Below, one piece after another: positions 46,055 through 57,889 of a stretch of 64,000 bases of DNA. Below the pieces are notes generated by a model. The model saw only the letters and a program-made list of their open reading frames with translations. It searched no databases and was not told the DNA's origin. The translations under genes and the position numbers were made by a program. Source of the stretch: Sinotaia quadrata (lineage: Eukaryota; Mollusca; Gastropoda; Architaenioglossa; Viviparidae); NCBI GenBank assembly GCA_028829895.1, contig CM054179.1:37323117-37387116 (forward strand), given 5' to 3'. The first letter of the stretch is position 1; each line of letters begins with the position of its first letter.

Positions 46055-46605
46055 TGAATTCTCTCAATAAACCAGTTCACTCTGTAACAGAGAAGTGTTT
46101 GCTCACAGCTCTGTGTGCGGCTGTGAATTCTGTTTTCTCTCAATATACCAGTTCACTCAGATCTCTCGATATACCAGTTCACTCAGTTCTTTTAATAAAC
46201 CAGTTCACTCAGTTCTTTTAATAAACCAGTTCACTCAGTTCTTTTAATAAACCAGTTCACTAAGTTCTTTTAATAAACCAGTTCACTAAGTTCTTTTAAT
46301 AAACCAGTTCACTAAGTTCTTTTAATAAACCAGTTCACTAAGTTCTTTTAATAAACCAGTTCCACTAAGTTCTTTTAATAAACCAGTTCACTCAGTTCTT
46401 TTAATAAACCAGTTCACTCAGTTCTTTTAATAAACCAGTTCACTCAGTTCTTTTAATAAACCAGTTCCACTAAGTTCTTTTAATAAACCAGTTCACTCAG
46501 TTCTTTTAATAAACCAGTTCACTCAGTTCTTTTAATAAACCAGTTCACTCAGTTCTTTTAATAAACCAGTTCACTATGTTTTATCAATATACCAGTTCAA
46601 ACAGT
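46055..46605. repeat. 26-bp minisatellite, about 18 copies
   Basis: Unit TTCTTTTAATAAACCAGTTC + ACTCAG or ACTAAG. A CCACTAAG variant recurs. Blocks of ACTAAG and ACTCAG units indicate multi-unit duplications. Confidence 0.97.
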
Positions 46606-46639
46606 TCGAAAGAAGGTAAACGTTTACATCCGATTAACT

Positions 46640-46850
46640 ATAAAACATTGTATTAAAATTGACTATGAAAGAGTTCAATCATACTTAGTTCTAAATAGTT
46701 TACTTATATTTGGTTGTTAACAGTTCAGTCAGATTTAGTTGTAAACATTGTATTAAAATTGACTATGAAAGAGTTCAATCATACTTAGTTCTAAATAGTT
46801 TACTTATATTTGGTTGTTAACAGTTCAGTCAGATTTAGTTGTAAACATTT
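46640..46850. repeat. About 100-bp tandem duplication
   Basis: Two nearly identical copies from AAACATTGTATTAAAATTGA. Confidence 0.95.
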
Positions 46851-46854
46851 CATT

Positions 46855-47170
46855 CAATAATAACTATAAAATAATAAAGTCGACTTATGAATTATGAGTA
46901 CTTTAATTCATGGAATATTATTTACAAAACAGTTCACTTAGAAATAATAAATCAAAGGTTTAATCAATATTGTATATAATCACTTAACAATTAACTCACC
47001 ATATATTAAACAGTTCAATCAGGGCTGATCTAAATATTTATTTTATACCATAGTAACTGTTCAGAAAAATTCAATCCGTCCCGACTAAACAAATTTGGAA
47101 GTATATTTAATGTAACTGAAATTGTATATATGTGTGCGAGAGGGAGAACCGCATCAGTTTCCCCAAACTA
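46855..47170. other. AT-rich DNA with degenerate CAGTTCA motifs
   Basis: AGTTCACT/AGTTCAAT strings recur, suggesting diverged neighbours of the 26-bp array. Confidence 0.4.
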
Positions 47171-47174
47171 TTGC

Positions 47175-47175
<1 letters not shown>

Positions 47176-47215
<40 letters not shown>

Positions 47216-47268
47216 GCACACACACACACGCACGCACACACACACACACACACACGCACGCACGCACT

Positions 47269-47299
<31 letters not shown>

Positions 47300-47370
47300 G
47301 CACTCACACACACTCTCACACGCTCTCTCTCTCTCTCTCTCACATACACACACACACACACACACACCCT
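47176..47370. repeat. (CA)n/(CACG)n/(CT)n compound microsatellite
   Basis: CA repeats with CGCACGCA blocks and a CTCTCT run. Confidence 0.97.
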
Positions 47371-47401
47371 ATAGTAAAGGAAAAGGAAATATCACCTAGA
47401 G

Positions 47402-47424
47402 CAGTGCTTGCCCAACCTCCGCCC
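47402..47424 (+). mobile_element. Possible hAT-type terminal sequence
   Basis: CAGTGCTTGCCCAACCTCC resembles hAT terminal inverted repeats (CAG.G.TG.CCAACCT). No matching inverted end was found nearby, so at best a solo remnant. Confidence 0.2.
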
Positions 47425-47427
47425 TTA

Positions 47428-47626
47428 AAGCGATCCGTGAAGTAGCCGTGTTCTCTATTAGGGCGCGTTTGATAGATACGCTGCAATATTAGCACGCGTA
47501 ACAAAATGTCAGTACTCCCCCCACCCCCAAGCGATCCGTGAAGTAGCCATGTTCTCTAAAGACTTTATTAGGGCGCGTTTGATAGATACGCTGCAATATT
47601 AGCACGCGTAACAAAATGTCAGTGCT
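47428..47626. repeat. About 100-bp tandem duplication
   Basis: Two copies of AAGCGATCCGTGAAGTAGCC ... TTAGGGCGCGTTTGATAGAT ... ACAAAATGTCAGT. The second has a 15-bp insertion and the first is followed by a C-rich tract. Confidence 0.95.
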
Positions 47627-47629
47627 TGA

Positions 47630-48125
47630 CATCGATAAAACATAGTGCATGACGGACACGCTTGGATTAGTGGAGTTATAAAAAACTAATAAACCTTTAC
47701 GATAAAATAATTGCCCTTTCAAGACAATTTTTTTTCACCTAGTTTTGCTTCCAGCAGTGATTAAATACTATTTAATCCAGAGGAGTGCGGTTCTAACAAA
47801 GGCAGATTTCCAGTGTAAATTTAAAAAAAAATAAATACGCATTAGAGTAATTACAGGAAAAGAAGTAATGGCGGTGCTTAGTATATAGTTTTAGTAAACA
47901 ATTAATATGCATTTTGTTTGTCACTTAGAGAGTGACTAAACCCATCTACACTTATTACTTATAAACATCTCTATATTGTGCTTTCTGTTCTCAGAGGGCC
48001 GTAATACACACACAGGACAACGTTACGCTACTGGCTTGTGTTTGCGACGTGGAACGGTGCACACAGTCTATTTAAGTTTCTAAATATAATTTGATGAATG
48101 TATCGTGACCTATTTTACAATCTTT
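47630..48125. other. AT-rich DNA, nothing recognised
   Basis: No supported feature. Confidence 0.4.
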
Positions 48126-48128
48126 TTG

Positions 48129-48131
48129 AAA

Positions 48132-48190
<59 letters not shown>
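48129..48190. repeat. (CA)n microsatellite
   Basis: About 30 CA units. Confidence 0.98.
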
Positions 48191-48191
<1 letters not shown>

Positions 48192-48194
48192 AAG

Positions 48195-48665
48195 CTTGTG
48201 ACCCCCTTTCATTGTGACATATTCCACATTTAACAAAGACACGTGTGACGCCCGCTCACGTGACACATTCCTCATTATTTTAACCAAGATACCCAAGTCT
48301 GAGGCTCGTTTACAGTGACACATTTCATATTTAGAAAAGGCACACATCTGACTCCCCTCTCTGTGTGTTGCTTGCGATGTGAAATATTTAGTGGACATAT
48401 TACTAACGTCAGCTGTTTTCACTGTTCCCTGTACTGAGACACTTTACAGCAATGGAAACATTACTAACGTCAGCTCATTTCACTGTTCACTGTACTGAGA
48501 CACTTTACAGCAATAGACACATTACTAACGTCAGCTCATTTTACTGTTCCATGTACTGAGACACTTTACACCGATGGACACATTATTAACATCAGCTCAT
48601 TTCACTGTTTCCTGTACTAAGACACTCTACAGCAATGGACACATTACTAATGTCTGCTCATTTCA
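48195..48665. repeat. 60-bp tandem repeat, degenerate then regular
   Basis: 48,195-48,390 shows diverged copies (GTGACACATT...). 48,390-48,665 has about five good units (ACATTACTAACGTCAGCTCA, TGTACTGAGACACTTTACAG). Confidence 0.88.
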
Positions 48666-48859
48666 ACGTCCCTTGCTCTGTGACACAAGTCGCATATATT
48701 TTAAGAAAACGTTTCAGTATTGTTGGTACAAGTCGCATTTCATATCTAAGCAAGGACACATATCTAACATAGCTCGCAGTAATGTTTCTTGCACTGGGAA
48801 GTAGTTTATATATTTAAAAGACACAGGGCTACCATAGAGCTCACTTTGGTAAAACTTAT

Positions 48860-49136
48860 AATGTGTGCTATTTTAGATTTCAGACAATTTTGTATGACTT
48901 ACACTGTACTACTTTAGATTACAGGCCATTTGGTATGACTTACACTGTACTACTTTAGATTATAGGCCATTTGGTATGACTTACACTGTATTACTTTAGA
49001 TTACAGGCCATTTGGTATGACTTACACTGTACTACTTTAGATTACAGGCCATTTGGTATGACTTACACTGTACTACTTTAGATTACAGGCCATTTGGTAT
49101 GACTTACACTGTACTACTTTAGATTACAGGCAATTT
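48860..49136. repeat. 41-bp minisatellite, about 7 copies
   Basis: Unit TTTAGATTACAGGCCATTTG + GTATGACTTACACTGTACTAC. Confidence 0.97.
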
Positions 49137-49139
49137 CCA

Positions 49140-49795
49140 AACAAGTTTCTTCTTGCTGCGTTTCTTGTCAATGGCTCATGTATAAATAGAATGCACCTTT
49201 ACGGCTCGCCATTTTATCGCTGTATTTGTAGTGTCAGAATGAAAACCTCTGCCTTAATAAAACAGACAGAGAGTAGACACAAGATGCCTGCCCTAATAAA
49301 AGAGCATAGACACAAGGCTATTGACTTAATAATATTGAGTATAGAAACAAGACACCTGTCTTAGTAACGCATAATGTAGCCACAGGTCTTAATAATAAAT
49401 GAACGTTGATAATTTCCTAAACACTCTCATTAATAAAACAGACAACAGGTTCGGGGTGAATTGGTAAACACTGATTTGATTGCACTCTGTCGCGGTATAT
49501 ATAACGATGTCTCGGCGAAACATGAACGATATATTACTTTAATAAGTTTGCCACGACAATATCATTTTAAGGAACGATAAAACATCTAGATGGTAATATT
49601 GACGCAGACAGGTCCCGCTGGATACTGTTTATCTGTTTCCAGCAAAGGTCTGCTAATACACTGTGTGAAAAGGAAATTATGCTTTATTCTACCTTTATTT
49701 CTCTCACACCCTCATCCTGTATGTTTGTCTCTCATACTCATACACACACAATCCTGTCATACGCTTTTCTGCGTACGAATATGCATGTGTGTCTG
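49140..49795. other. Unique DNA with loose repeats
   Basis: 49,240-49,450 has degenerate TAATAAAACAGACA units. A TATA-like TATAAATAG lies at about 49,180, with no convincing gene downstream. Confidence 0.35.
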
Positions 49796-49799
49796 TTTA

Positions 49800-50105
49800 T
49801 GTGTCACTCTTTCTCTCTACCTCTCTGTCCTTGTATCTATGTGTGTCTGTTTACATGTAACTCTTTCTCTCTCCTCTCTGTCCTTGTATCTATGTGTGTC
49901 TGTTTATGTGTCACTCTTTCTCTCTCCCTCTCTGTCCTTGTATCTATGTGTTTCTGTTTACATGTCACTCTTTCTCTCTCCCTCTCTGTTCTTGTATCTA
50001 TGTATGTCTGTTTATATGTCACACTTTCCCTCTCTGTCCTTGTATCTATGTGTTTCTGTTTATATGTCACTATTTCTCTCTCCCTCTCTGCCTGTCTGTC
50101 TCTCT
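49800..50105. repeat. About 54-bp CT-rich minisatellite, 6 copies
   Basis: Shared CTCTCTGTCCTTGTATCTAT and GTGTCTGTTTATATGTCAC. The 272-codon frame across it is a CT/CA artefact. Confidence 0.93.
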
Positions 50106-50261
50106 CGCTCTCTAAGTCTATTTAGTTGTACCAAACTGTTTCTGTCCTTGTATCTATGTCTTACTGACTGCATTCCCTTCTCTGTCTTCTCTCAAATCAT
50201 CTTAACTGTGCATCAAATGATTCTCCCACCCCCACCCCCATTCGCTCTCACTCACATACCC

Positions 50262-50278
50262 CATCACACACACACACA

Positions 50279-50346
<68 letters not shown>
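50262..50346. repeat. (CA)n microsatellite
   Basis: About 42 CA units. Confidence 0.98.
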
Positions 50347-50349
<3 letters not shown>

Positions 50350-50825
50350 TTTTATTCTACACAAATCACAGATCTTCGATGAATTGTTTCAAGACGTTCA
50401 GGACATGATTGCATTATGAGATATACACGTTTCATTTGAATTTGCAATGTTCGATAGAAACAATATTAAAAATATAATAAATAATAACAGCTGAATTAAT
50501 TAACTGGTTCAATCTAGCTCTATTATTTTCACCTGTGACATTTGACTTATCAGGCTTAAACTTCTCGTTTTCTACAGCACAAAAGTTCGCTCTTGTGGCA
50601 AATGTAGCCTACGTAATACATTGCTACATCAAGTGGCAATTATTTGTGTATATACAATGCTACAAAATAATAATCAATTGTCTGTATACATATAAACAAT
50701 GAGTAATGAAATGTGTGTATTCAATGCTACAGCAAATGTAATGAATTGTGTGCTCGCAATGTTATAAACAATTGCTACAGGATATAGTAACAAATTATTT
50801 GTGTACAACGTTTCAACAATTAGTG
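50350..50825. other. AT-rich DNA with degenerate repeats
   Basis: 50,610-50,830 has diverged units around TGTGTA.ACAATGCTACAA. Confidence 0.45.
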
Positions 50826-50827
50826 AT

Positions 50828-50867
50828 GTGATGTGATGTGGGTGTGGGTGTGGGGTGTGGGGTGTGG

Positions 50868-50912
<45 letters not shown>
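50828..50912. repeat. (GATGT)/(GGGTGTG)/(GA)n compound repeat
   Basis: GATGTGATGTGGGTGTGG strings then about 20 GA units. Confidence 0.95.
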
Positions 50913-50914
<2 letters not shown>

Positions 50915-50915
<1 letters not shown>

Positions 50916-51510
50916 GTTTAAGGCCATATTGTATGATATTATAATAATAAGGGTTCTAAAAGGTTAATACAGTGCATGATCTTACATAAATAAGTATTTC
51001 ACGGGTTAGATATGTATTGTCTTGATAGGTGTCACTTCACACATACTTCCCACGTTCATAATCAAAATATATACGTCTGTGTAGTGGTGAGTGTGTGATC
51101 AGCTTGATCTTTAGAATCTTGCACCAATAATCCTTCAAAAATTAGTAAATCAAATATAGAGGAGTGTTACCTTGACAGTTAACGTCAATAAAACTGACCT
51201 ACTATCATTGATTTTAAGCGAAAGCTAAAGGGCACGGAGTGTATTAATTGTAATTAGCCCGAAGCCAAAATTAAAACGAAAGGTGGTGTTCGCTGTCATG
51301 ACCTCAGGTACGCTACGTTCTAACTCTTTCTAGTCGTGTACGGTCTGGAAAACATTACAAACACACTCGCTGCTTCCTTTTAATAAATGCTTGTGTGAAT
51401 TTTTGCACTTGTGAGTGCCAGAGAGAGAGTATAGAACATATTTTGAACATGCCATATGCGTAGAAAGCACTTTTTATAATCGTAGCACATACCACGTCCT
51501 TTGTAACCAA
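50915..51510. other. Unique DNA, no gene recognised
   Basis: 51,220-51,330 is less AT-rich and ends near a possible donor (CAGGTACG), but no exon frame was convincing. Confidence 0.35.
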
Positions 51511-51514
51511 TATT

Positions 51515-51705
51515 TTTATGGTCGTGTACTATATTTTAAGGTCGTGTACTATACTTTTATGGTCGTGTACTATACTTTTATGGTCGTGTACTATACTTTT
51601 ATGGTCGTGTACTATACTTTTATGGTCGTGTACTATAATTTTATGGTCGTGTACTATACTTTTATGGTCGTGTACTATACTTTTAAGGTCGTGTACTATA
51701 TCTTT
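51515..51705. repeat. 21-bp minisatellite, 9 copies
   Basis: Unit TTTTATGGTCGTGTACTATA + C. The period of 7 codons explains the open frames. Confidence 0.97.
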
Positions 51706-51707
51706 AT

Positions 51708-51800
51708 GGAGGAAGGCCTGATATTAGTGCAGTAACAAGGAGCCAGTGTCATAGAAAGGCCTGATATTAGTGCAGTAACAAAGAGCCAGTGTCATAGGAA
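51708..51800. repeat. 43-bp tandem duplication
   Basis: Two copies of GGCCTGATATTAGTGCAGTA + ACAAGGAGCCAGTGTCATAG. Confidence 0.95.
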
Positions 51801-51804
51801 GGTC

Positions 51805-52180
51805 TAAACAAATGAGACCACAACGATGAACTGAACTGTAAGGTGACAGTGATGACGTTAAATCACGATAATGAAAAAAAGTCAAGGACTGATAATGAAT
51901 ATAAACAGTAAGCAGATTTGCCTGATATCTAGTATTACACTAAGATTGTACATTACGTGTAACACTCTTTTAATCTAGAATTACATTAATATACATGTAT
52001 GAATTATAAAAAAAGCTTAATAAAAATAATTTAAGAGCGTTAATACACATTATTTAACAGACTAAAGTGTTCTTTTCCTAAGTGAGCGTTTTAGTTACAT
52101 AACGTGGCTTCGAGCAGCTTCTTACCCCCCTTCCCCTTCGTGTGGGCAGTGGTCAAATATTGCCGTAGAAATCGAGCGTC
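51805..52180. other. AT-rich then GC-balanced DNA
   Basis: No gene recognised. Confidence 0.4.
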
Positions 52181-52183
52181 ATG

Positions 52184-52280
52184 AGGTCAGTGACCTTTGT
52201 GTAGTTAGGTTGTAGTGATACGCAGTGATTTGTAGCACCTGTGCATGTAAGCATGTCCTTCTGTCTATTATGATGAGTCA
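52184..52280. promoter_or_regulatory. Nuclear-receptor IR1 palindrome and AP-1 site
   Basis: AGGTCA-G-TGACCT (52,184-52,196) is a perfect inverted repeat of the nuclear-receptor half-site with a one-base spacer. TGAGTCA (52,274-52,280) is a consensus AP-1 site. Both lie in a GC-balanced patch. Function is inferred only from motif identity. Confidence 0.3.
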
Positions 52281-52384
52281 TCTCGCCCACTACCTGTTTA
52301 CTGACCATCATTACATAATAATAAACTAGATATATGGAGAATAAACTTGGGAAACTTCTGGAACTGTGTCTGGAACATTGTAAA

Positions 52385-52640
52385 TATTAAGACCTGAAAT
52401 AACATACGTTGATAAAGAGTAGTGTTTGAATGCTCAAGACCTGAAATGACATACCTTGATAAAGTAGGAGTGGTTGAATGCTCAAGACCTGAAATGACAT
52501 ACCTTGATAAAGTAGGAGTGGTTGAATGCTCAAGACCTGAAATGACATACCTTGATAAAGTAGGAGTGGTTGAATGCTCAAGACCTGAAATGACATACCT
52601 TGATAAAGTAGGAGTGGTTGAATGCTCAAGACCTGAGCTG
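52385..52640. repeat. 48-bp minisatellite, about 5 copies
   Basis: Unit GAATGCTCAAGACCTGAAAT + GACATACCTTGATAAAGTAG + GAGTGGTT, nearly identical, open on both strands. Confidence 0.97.
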
Positions 52641-52714
52641 TTAATTTTACTTCATCATTAGGTGTGATGAAACATATACATATTTTTTCAGTGTTGTAAA
52701 TTTATTTCCTAAAA

Positions 52715-52762
52715 TAGTGAGTGAGAATGAGTGAGTGTGAGTGAGTGAGTGAGTGAGAGGGA
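52715..52762. repeat. (GAGT)n microsatellite
   Basis: About ten imperfect GAGT units. Confidence 0.93.
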
Positions 52763-53043
52763 GAATATTTCTGGAGGAAGAATTGATGTTACGTTATAGT
52801 TAATATTAAGGTTACACTAATGTTACGATTAGAGTTAGTGTGTTTCTTAGCTGACCCAGTACTAGCAATCGTATAGATTACCATCTACGTATAATATTAT
52901 TTACAAAGCCCTACAACCAGTGTAAATCCACTCTTGAATTAGTTATTTACCTTTGATTAATGAACAAATAAGTATACAGTTATAAAATATACTCACAATT
53001 AATAAATAATTATGAAATAAGTATATATAGAATAACTATTCGC

Positions 53044-53057
53044 GGGGGGGGGGGGGG
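53044..53057. repeat. G14 homopolymer
   Basis: Run of 14 G after CGC. Confidence 0.9.
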
Positions 53058-53079
53058 TATCAAATGAATAAGAACTGAA

Positions 53080-53208
53080 TAGATGTAATGAAAAATCAGA
53101 CCATATTTATTTTGCAAATAACATTGACAGCAAAGAGGTTAATAGAAGCAATGAAAAATCAGACCATATTTATTTTGCAAATAACATTGACAGCAAATAG
53201 GTTAACTT
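53080..53208. repeat. 68-bp tandem duplication
   Basis: Two copies of AATGAAAAATCAGACCATAT + TTATTTTGCAAATAACATTG + ACAGCAAA.AGGTTAA. Confidence 0.96.
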
Positions 53209-53567
53209 AACAACCACTCCATTCTCTTCTGAATATCTTTCTTCATCTTCTTTAACCAACTCAGTATCACTTAACCGCCGCATTCAAAACGTCATACTTT
53301 AGTTGCATCTTTGTGTGAAATCAGTTAATTTCAGAATGGAAGATGACCACACATTACTTAATCAGCCAACCCAATACCACAACGCTTAAATGTAAACTGT
53401 TGAATTATTTGCCGATTTTTATACCAAATAAGAAATGAAATGGAAGTAAAATGGCTACTTAAAGTGATGAACAAGCACAATAGAATCTATCAGTCAGTCT
53501 CTCGAGCTATCCACCCATATCCACTCGTCTCTCTGTCTATCCGTTCGCTCCCGCCCTCCGTCATCTA

Positions 53568-53569
53568 TC

Positions 53570-53645
<76 letters not shown>
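53568..53645. repeat. (CT)n microsatellite
   Basis: About 36 CT units. Confidence 0.98.
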
Positions 53646-53646
<1 letters not shown>

Positions 53647-53649
53647 ATA

Positions 53650-54100
53650 ATACTAACAAACAGCGAGAAAGCGATTCATCAATTTCTACCCGGCATTCTT
53701 TGCCCTGTAACTTCGCTTTTAGTTTCGTTATGCTGTAATTCCAGTGTCACGAATTCATGCCACATAGACCAGACAATAAAATTACAAATTTGCTCAGATA
53801 ATAGTTGTCACACGCATCTTGGATTGTATGGCTACTGATACGTTTTATTTGTAATTTAGTTTAAATTTTGTAACAAGACATTATTTCGTACATAATTCAG
53901 CATTAAGTTCAACAAATGGAAATGTGGAAGGGAGAAACAGTGTTATGACCATGTTAAATCTTACACGAATTATGAAATGAGAAAGAAGATACAGCTGTAT
54001 ATGCCTGCTTTTTTTCTAGAAGCTTTTTCTTTTTTCAAACGACGACTGAAGTGAACTGATTTTGCCAATAAAATAAAGTTGCTCTTTGTTCGGATTCGGT
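53650..54100. other. Unique DNA, no gene recognised
   Basis: The frame at 53,440-53,838 crosses the CT run and then encodes a Cys-containing tail of no known family. Confidence 0.35.
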
Positions 54101-54104
54101 TACT

Positions 54105-54392
54105 TACTCGATTTTCTGAAATGACGCTGCACAGTGTTTGACACGTCACCACTTCGAAATACAGATAAGGTACGTCATCATGAACATTTACTAAACTGCA
54201 TTTTCTGATATGACGCTGCACACAGTCTGTTTGACACGTCACCACTTCGAAATACAGATAAAGTACGTCATCATGAACATTTACTAAACTGCATTTTCTG
54301 AAATGACGCTGCACACAGTCTGTTTGACACGTCACCACTTCGAAATACAGATAAGGTACGTCGTCATGAACATTTACTAAACTGCATTTACG
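54105..54392. repeat. 93-bp minisatellite, 3 copies
   Basis: Shared TGACGCTGCACACAGTCTGT, TTGACACGTCACCACTTCGA and TCATGAACATTTACTAAACT. The period is 31 codons, and the minus strand is open for 158 codons with a 31-residue repeat (CSLVNVHDDVPYLYFEVVTC). Confidence 0.95.
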
Positions 54393-54647
54393 CAAATTCA
54401 GCAAGTCATGGAGTGCATTTGTTTTCAAAACTTTCTTTTTAAACAAGAAATATTCTTGCTATATGTTTTTTAAGTGTTTGAAGATAGCCCGCCTATTGTA
54501 AACTATGAAATGTGTTGATATGGAAATGGTTCTTTTCTTTTCTGTTTTATTTCTGGAGTATTTTTCTGTTTGTCTTTCGTATTTCGGATTTTGTATGTCT
54601 CTCTTTATGAATTTTGGTTTAATTTTATTTTCTAGATTCTCAGTGCG

Positions 54648-54648
54648 T

Positions 54649-54700
<52 letters not shown>
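54648..54700. repeat. (GT)n microsatellite
   Basis: About 24 GT units. Confidence 0.98.
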
Positions 54701-54701
<1 letters not shown>

Positions 54702-54792
54702 GATCACTTGCAAAATTCTGAAACATTTCTGTGAGAATTGAGTATTACAGAGCAAACCTAATCTCAAGACGAGTGTGTATACAATAACAGTA

Positions 54793-54795
<3 letters not shown>

Positions 54796-54842
<47 letters not shown>

Positions 54843-54860
54843 ACACACATACACACACTT
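54796..54860. repeat. (CA)n microsatellite
   Basis: About 28 CA units with CG interruptions. Confidence 0.98.
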
Positions 54861-55012
54861 TATGAGTGAGTAAAAATTGTGTGCAGATGTGTGTGCGGAA
54901 ATCAGTGTGGTTAATTTAATGGATGCGCTGAATTAATGTTCGTAATTGAAAGCATACGTGTTCTATTGACAGGGAGCCGAAGGTCGTTGTAATTTTTCTT
55001 TTAAAGTAACAT

Positions 55013-55116
<104 letters not shown>

Positions 55117-55417
55117 CAAAGAAAAGTGTTTGTAAGAAAACCTTTAAACATGCATGTGAGAAACATCTTTCCGTTCAATCCAAGATGGATTCCTGTCACA
55201 AATAACATGACATCTACATCCGAACACTCGCAGTAACTGTCAACTCTACGTTCGTCCGAGTTCGCGGTCGTGCCAGCTGCGAGTTGTTTGTTGTTAACAG
55301 TGAATGTGTTTTGTTTCCTTATTTTGGAATGGGGTTTCCGCTGAACAATCAAAACAGAACGCATTCTTATCCATATTTATTGCTCTCAATGTCAGCTAGT
55401 CCTGATATCACTCTCTG

Positions 55418-55665
55418 TAATGACGATACAATCAATGTTTATATCACTTTCCATAATTACGCCGCAATCATTGTTGATGTCACTCTCAGTACTAGTGATA
55501 TGCGTATTGACGATACAATCAATGTTTATATCACTTTCCATAATTATGTCATAATCATTGTTGATGTCACTCTCAGTACTAGTGATATGCGTATTGACGA
55601 TACAATCAATGTTTATATCACTTTCCATAATTATGTCATAATCATTACTGACGTCACTATCAGTA
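55418..55665. repeat. 87-bp minisatellite, 3 copies
   Basis: Shared GACGATACAATCAATGTTTA, TATCACTTTCCATAATTA and GATGTCACTCTCAGTACTAG. The period is 29 codons. A 155-codon plus frame carries a 29-residue repeat (DDTINVYITFHNYVIIIVDV), and the minus strand is also open. Confidence 0.95.
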
Positions 55666-55869
55666 CCAGTGAACAGCGTAGTGAAGATTGTGAGATGCTA
55701 TGGATGAAAACGATTATAGATGTTGATATTTTGTGTCACACTTTGTCCTAACGAACTCCGCAACTGTGCACCAAGCAACAAACTGGTGATTGATCGCTCA
55801 CTGACAGATCGATTGACTTGTAGATGACTGGCTCCCAATCATGCCTCCATGTCTTAACTCTCTTTAAGT

Positions 55870-56265
55870 TTCCTCTCGTTTTCTGGCTATTACGGAACAG
55901 ACTATTTTTTTCTAATTTCCTGCTGGACTCATTCTTTAAGGCGTATGGAACTGGATTGTTTTTCAAATTCCCTGCTGGACTCGATATATGGAACAACGGA
56001 ATAGGACTGTTTTTTATAGCCCTTTGCTGGACTCTTTCTGTAGGTACCCCGAAACAGGACTGATTTTAAGGTGTCTACCTAACTCGATCTTTAGTACATA
56101 CGGAACAGAACTGGTTTTAAATTGTCTACCACACTCCTTCTTTAGTACCTACGGAACACAACTGGTTTTAAATTGTCTACTACACTCGTTCTTTTATACC
56201 TAAGGAACACAACTGGTTTTACAGTGTCTACTACACTCGATCTTTATTATATACGGTACACAATT
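55870..56265. repeat. 50-62 bp degenerate minisatellite, about 7 copies
   Basis: Shared TACGGAACACAACTGGTTTT and AAATTGTCTAC.ACACTCG. The 5' copies are diverged. Confidence 0.85.
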
Positions 56266-56269
56266 GGCT

Positions 56270-56715
56270 TTGATCTCGATGCTATCCGTGTATTATATAT
56301 TTTCTTCAGGTTTCGTTGTGATTTTATTTCTAAACTCTTTCTTGGTCAGTCATGTAGGTATGCATTCAAATAACAAATTACATTAATCATCTCTTTGCTG
56401 ATATTTTGGGGGATTAAAAAAGCGAGGTCTCTGTGCCACTTAATCATTTTTACCCTAGCTACCATATTTTTATTGCTACGGTTACTTACCATTTTACTCG
56501 TTGCTATCACAATTTAATACCTCAAGATATTGTTATTATATTTATATTTATTATTTGTCAATTCTGAGTACAAATGAATTTTACCATATGTCTATTCGAC
56601 CATAAAAATGTGCACGATTTTAAATAAGATGCTCACTAATTGAGTGTTTAATAAGGGACTTTAAAATAAAAATGAAGTAATTTGTTTTCGCCTATTTCTG
56701 CTCATTAGAGCACTT
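56270..56715. other. AT-rich DNA, nothing recognised
   Basis: No supported feature. Confidence 0.4.
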
Positions 56716-56719
56716 AGCA

Positions 56720-56720
<1 letters not shown>

Positions 56721-56796
<76 letters not shown>

Positions 56797-56809
56797 TGTG
56801 TGTGCGTGC

Positions 56810-56846
<37 letters not shown>
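56721..56846. repeat. (GT)n microsatellite
   Basis: About 60 GT units with a GCGTGCGTGC block. Confidence 0.98.
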
Positions 56847-56848
<2 letters not shown>

Positions 56849-56849
56849 C

Positions 56850-57115
56850 ACGGTATATTGCTAGCAACATGTAAGTAACAAATTGTATACATAGCTTTCT
56901 GTAATGTAATTTTGAATTAATTTCTTTCACAAGTGGTTTGTGTGCGTCCACAGAACATTACTAAACATGGTTATGGATACAATATATAGCTGATCGTAAT
57001 TTAACTTTCAATGAATTTCTTTCACAAGTATTTAGTGTGTATCAACAGTACATTGCTAAACATATTTATGAATACAATAAATAGCTGATCGTAATAGAGT
57101 TTTAATGATTTTGTT
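56850..57115. repeat. Degenerate about 115-bp tandem duplication
   Basis: Two copies share AGCTGATCGTAAT, AATTTCTTTCACAAGT, GTGTG..TC.ACAG.ACATT and CTAAACAT. An older copy is visible at 56,865-56,950. Confidence 0.6.
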
Positions 57116-57179
57116 TCACTTTCAATATTATGGAACATACACTGGTCGAACAAATCTTTCCCTCTATCTCCACCCACCC

Positions 57180-57510
57180 TCAGCAAAGTAAGTCAATAAC
57201 GCGAATCTATGTACCTGTATACACACAGCAAAGTAAGTCAATAAACGTGAATCTATGTACCTGTATACACACAGCAAAGTAAGTCAATAAACGTGAATCT
57301 ATGTACCTGTATACACACAGCAAAGTAAGTCAATAAACGTGAATCTATGTACCTGTATACACACAGCAAAGTAAGTCGATAAACGTGAATCTATGTACCT
57401 GTATACACACAGCAAAGTAAGTCAATAAACGCGACATGTATGTACATGTACACACACAGCAAAGTAAGTCAATAAACGCGACATTTATGTATATATACAC
57501 ACACTGTGGC
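57180..57510. repeat. 46-bp minisatellite, 7 copies
   Basis: Unit CAGCAAAGTAAGTCAATAAA + CGTGAATCTATGTACCTGTATACACA. Each unit carries AAAGTAAGT, a 5' splice-donor-like string. Confidence 0.97.
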
Positions 57511-57514
57511 GTGC

Positions 57515-57885
57515 CATCGAACATATTTTATACTAACGTTTGAAATAAACTAAAATGTACTGCTCTTTTATTTAGAAATTAATACTTTTGTTTGAAAGTC
57601 AGCCAAGACATAAACAATATGACCGCGTTAGCAGCAAATCGATTTCTGATACGCCTTTCAGTTACGAGAAAACAAACTGCTGGACTTTTGGATATTTTAC
57701 CACCACTTTATTAATTTAGTACTGTGATTAAACGTGAGTCTAAGCGATTAAAAAAAGTACGTCAATATTAAAAATTAAAATGAATAAAGTTCGACAGGAA
57801 GTCTCAGAGAATTTATGCCCATACAGACTATTTAGAGTAGAAGATTGTCTGTCGGGTGGCCTGGACTAGTGGCAGGCATTCATTT
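57515..57885. other. Unique AT-rich DNA
   Basis: Nothing recognised. Confidence 0.4.
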
Positions 57886-57889
57886 TAGT

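Noticed and set aside
49178..49300. TATAAATAG followed by an ATG frame
   Set aside because: The downstream frame is short and falls in degenerate repeats. No splice or protein signal.
49590..50408. 272-codon plus-strand ORF, the longest in the window
   Set aside because: Driven by a CT-rich 54-bp array and a CA run. Composition is low complexity and three frames are open together.
55649..55656. Perfect CRE TGACGTCA
   Set aside because: A one-base variant of the 87-bp array unit (TTGATGTCAC in sister units), so most likely chance.
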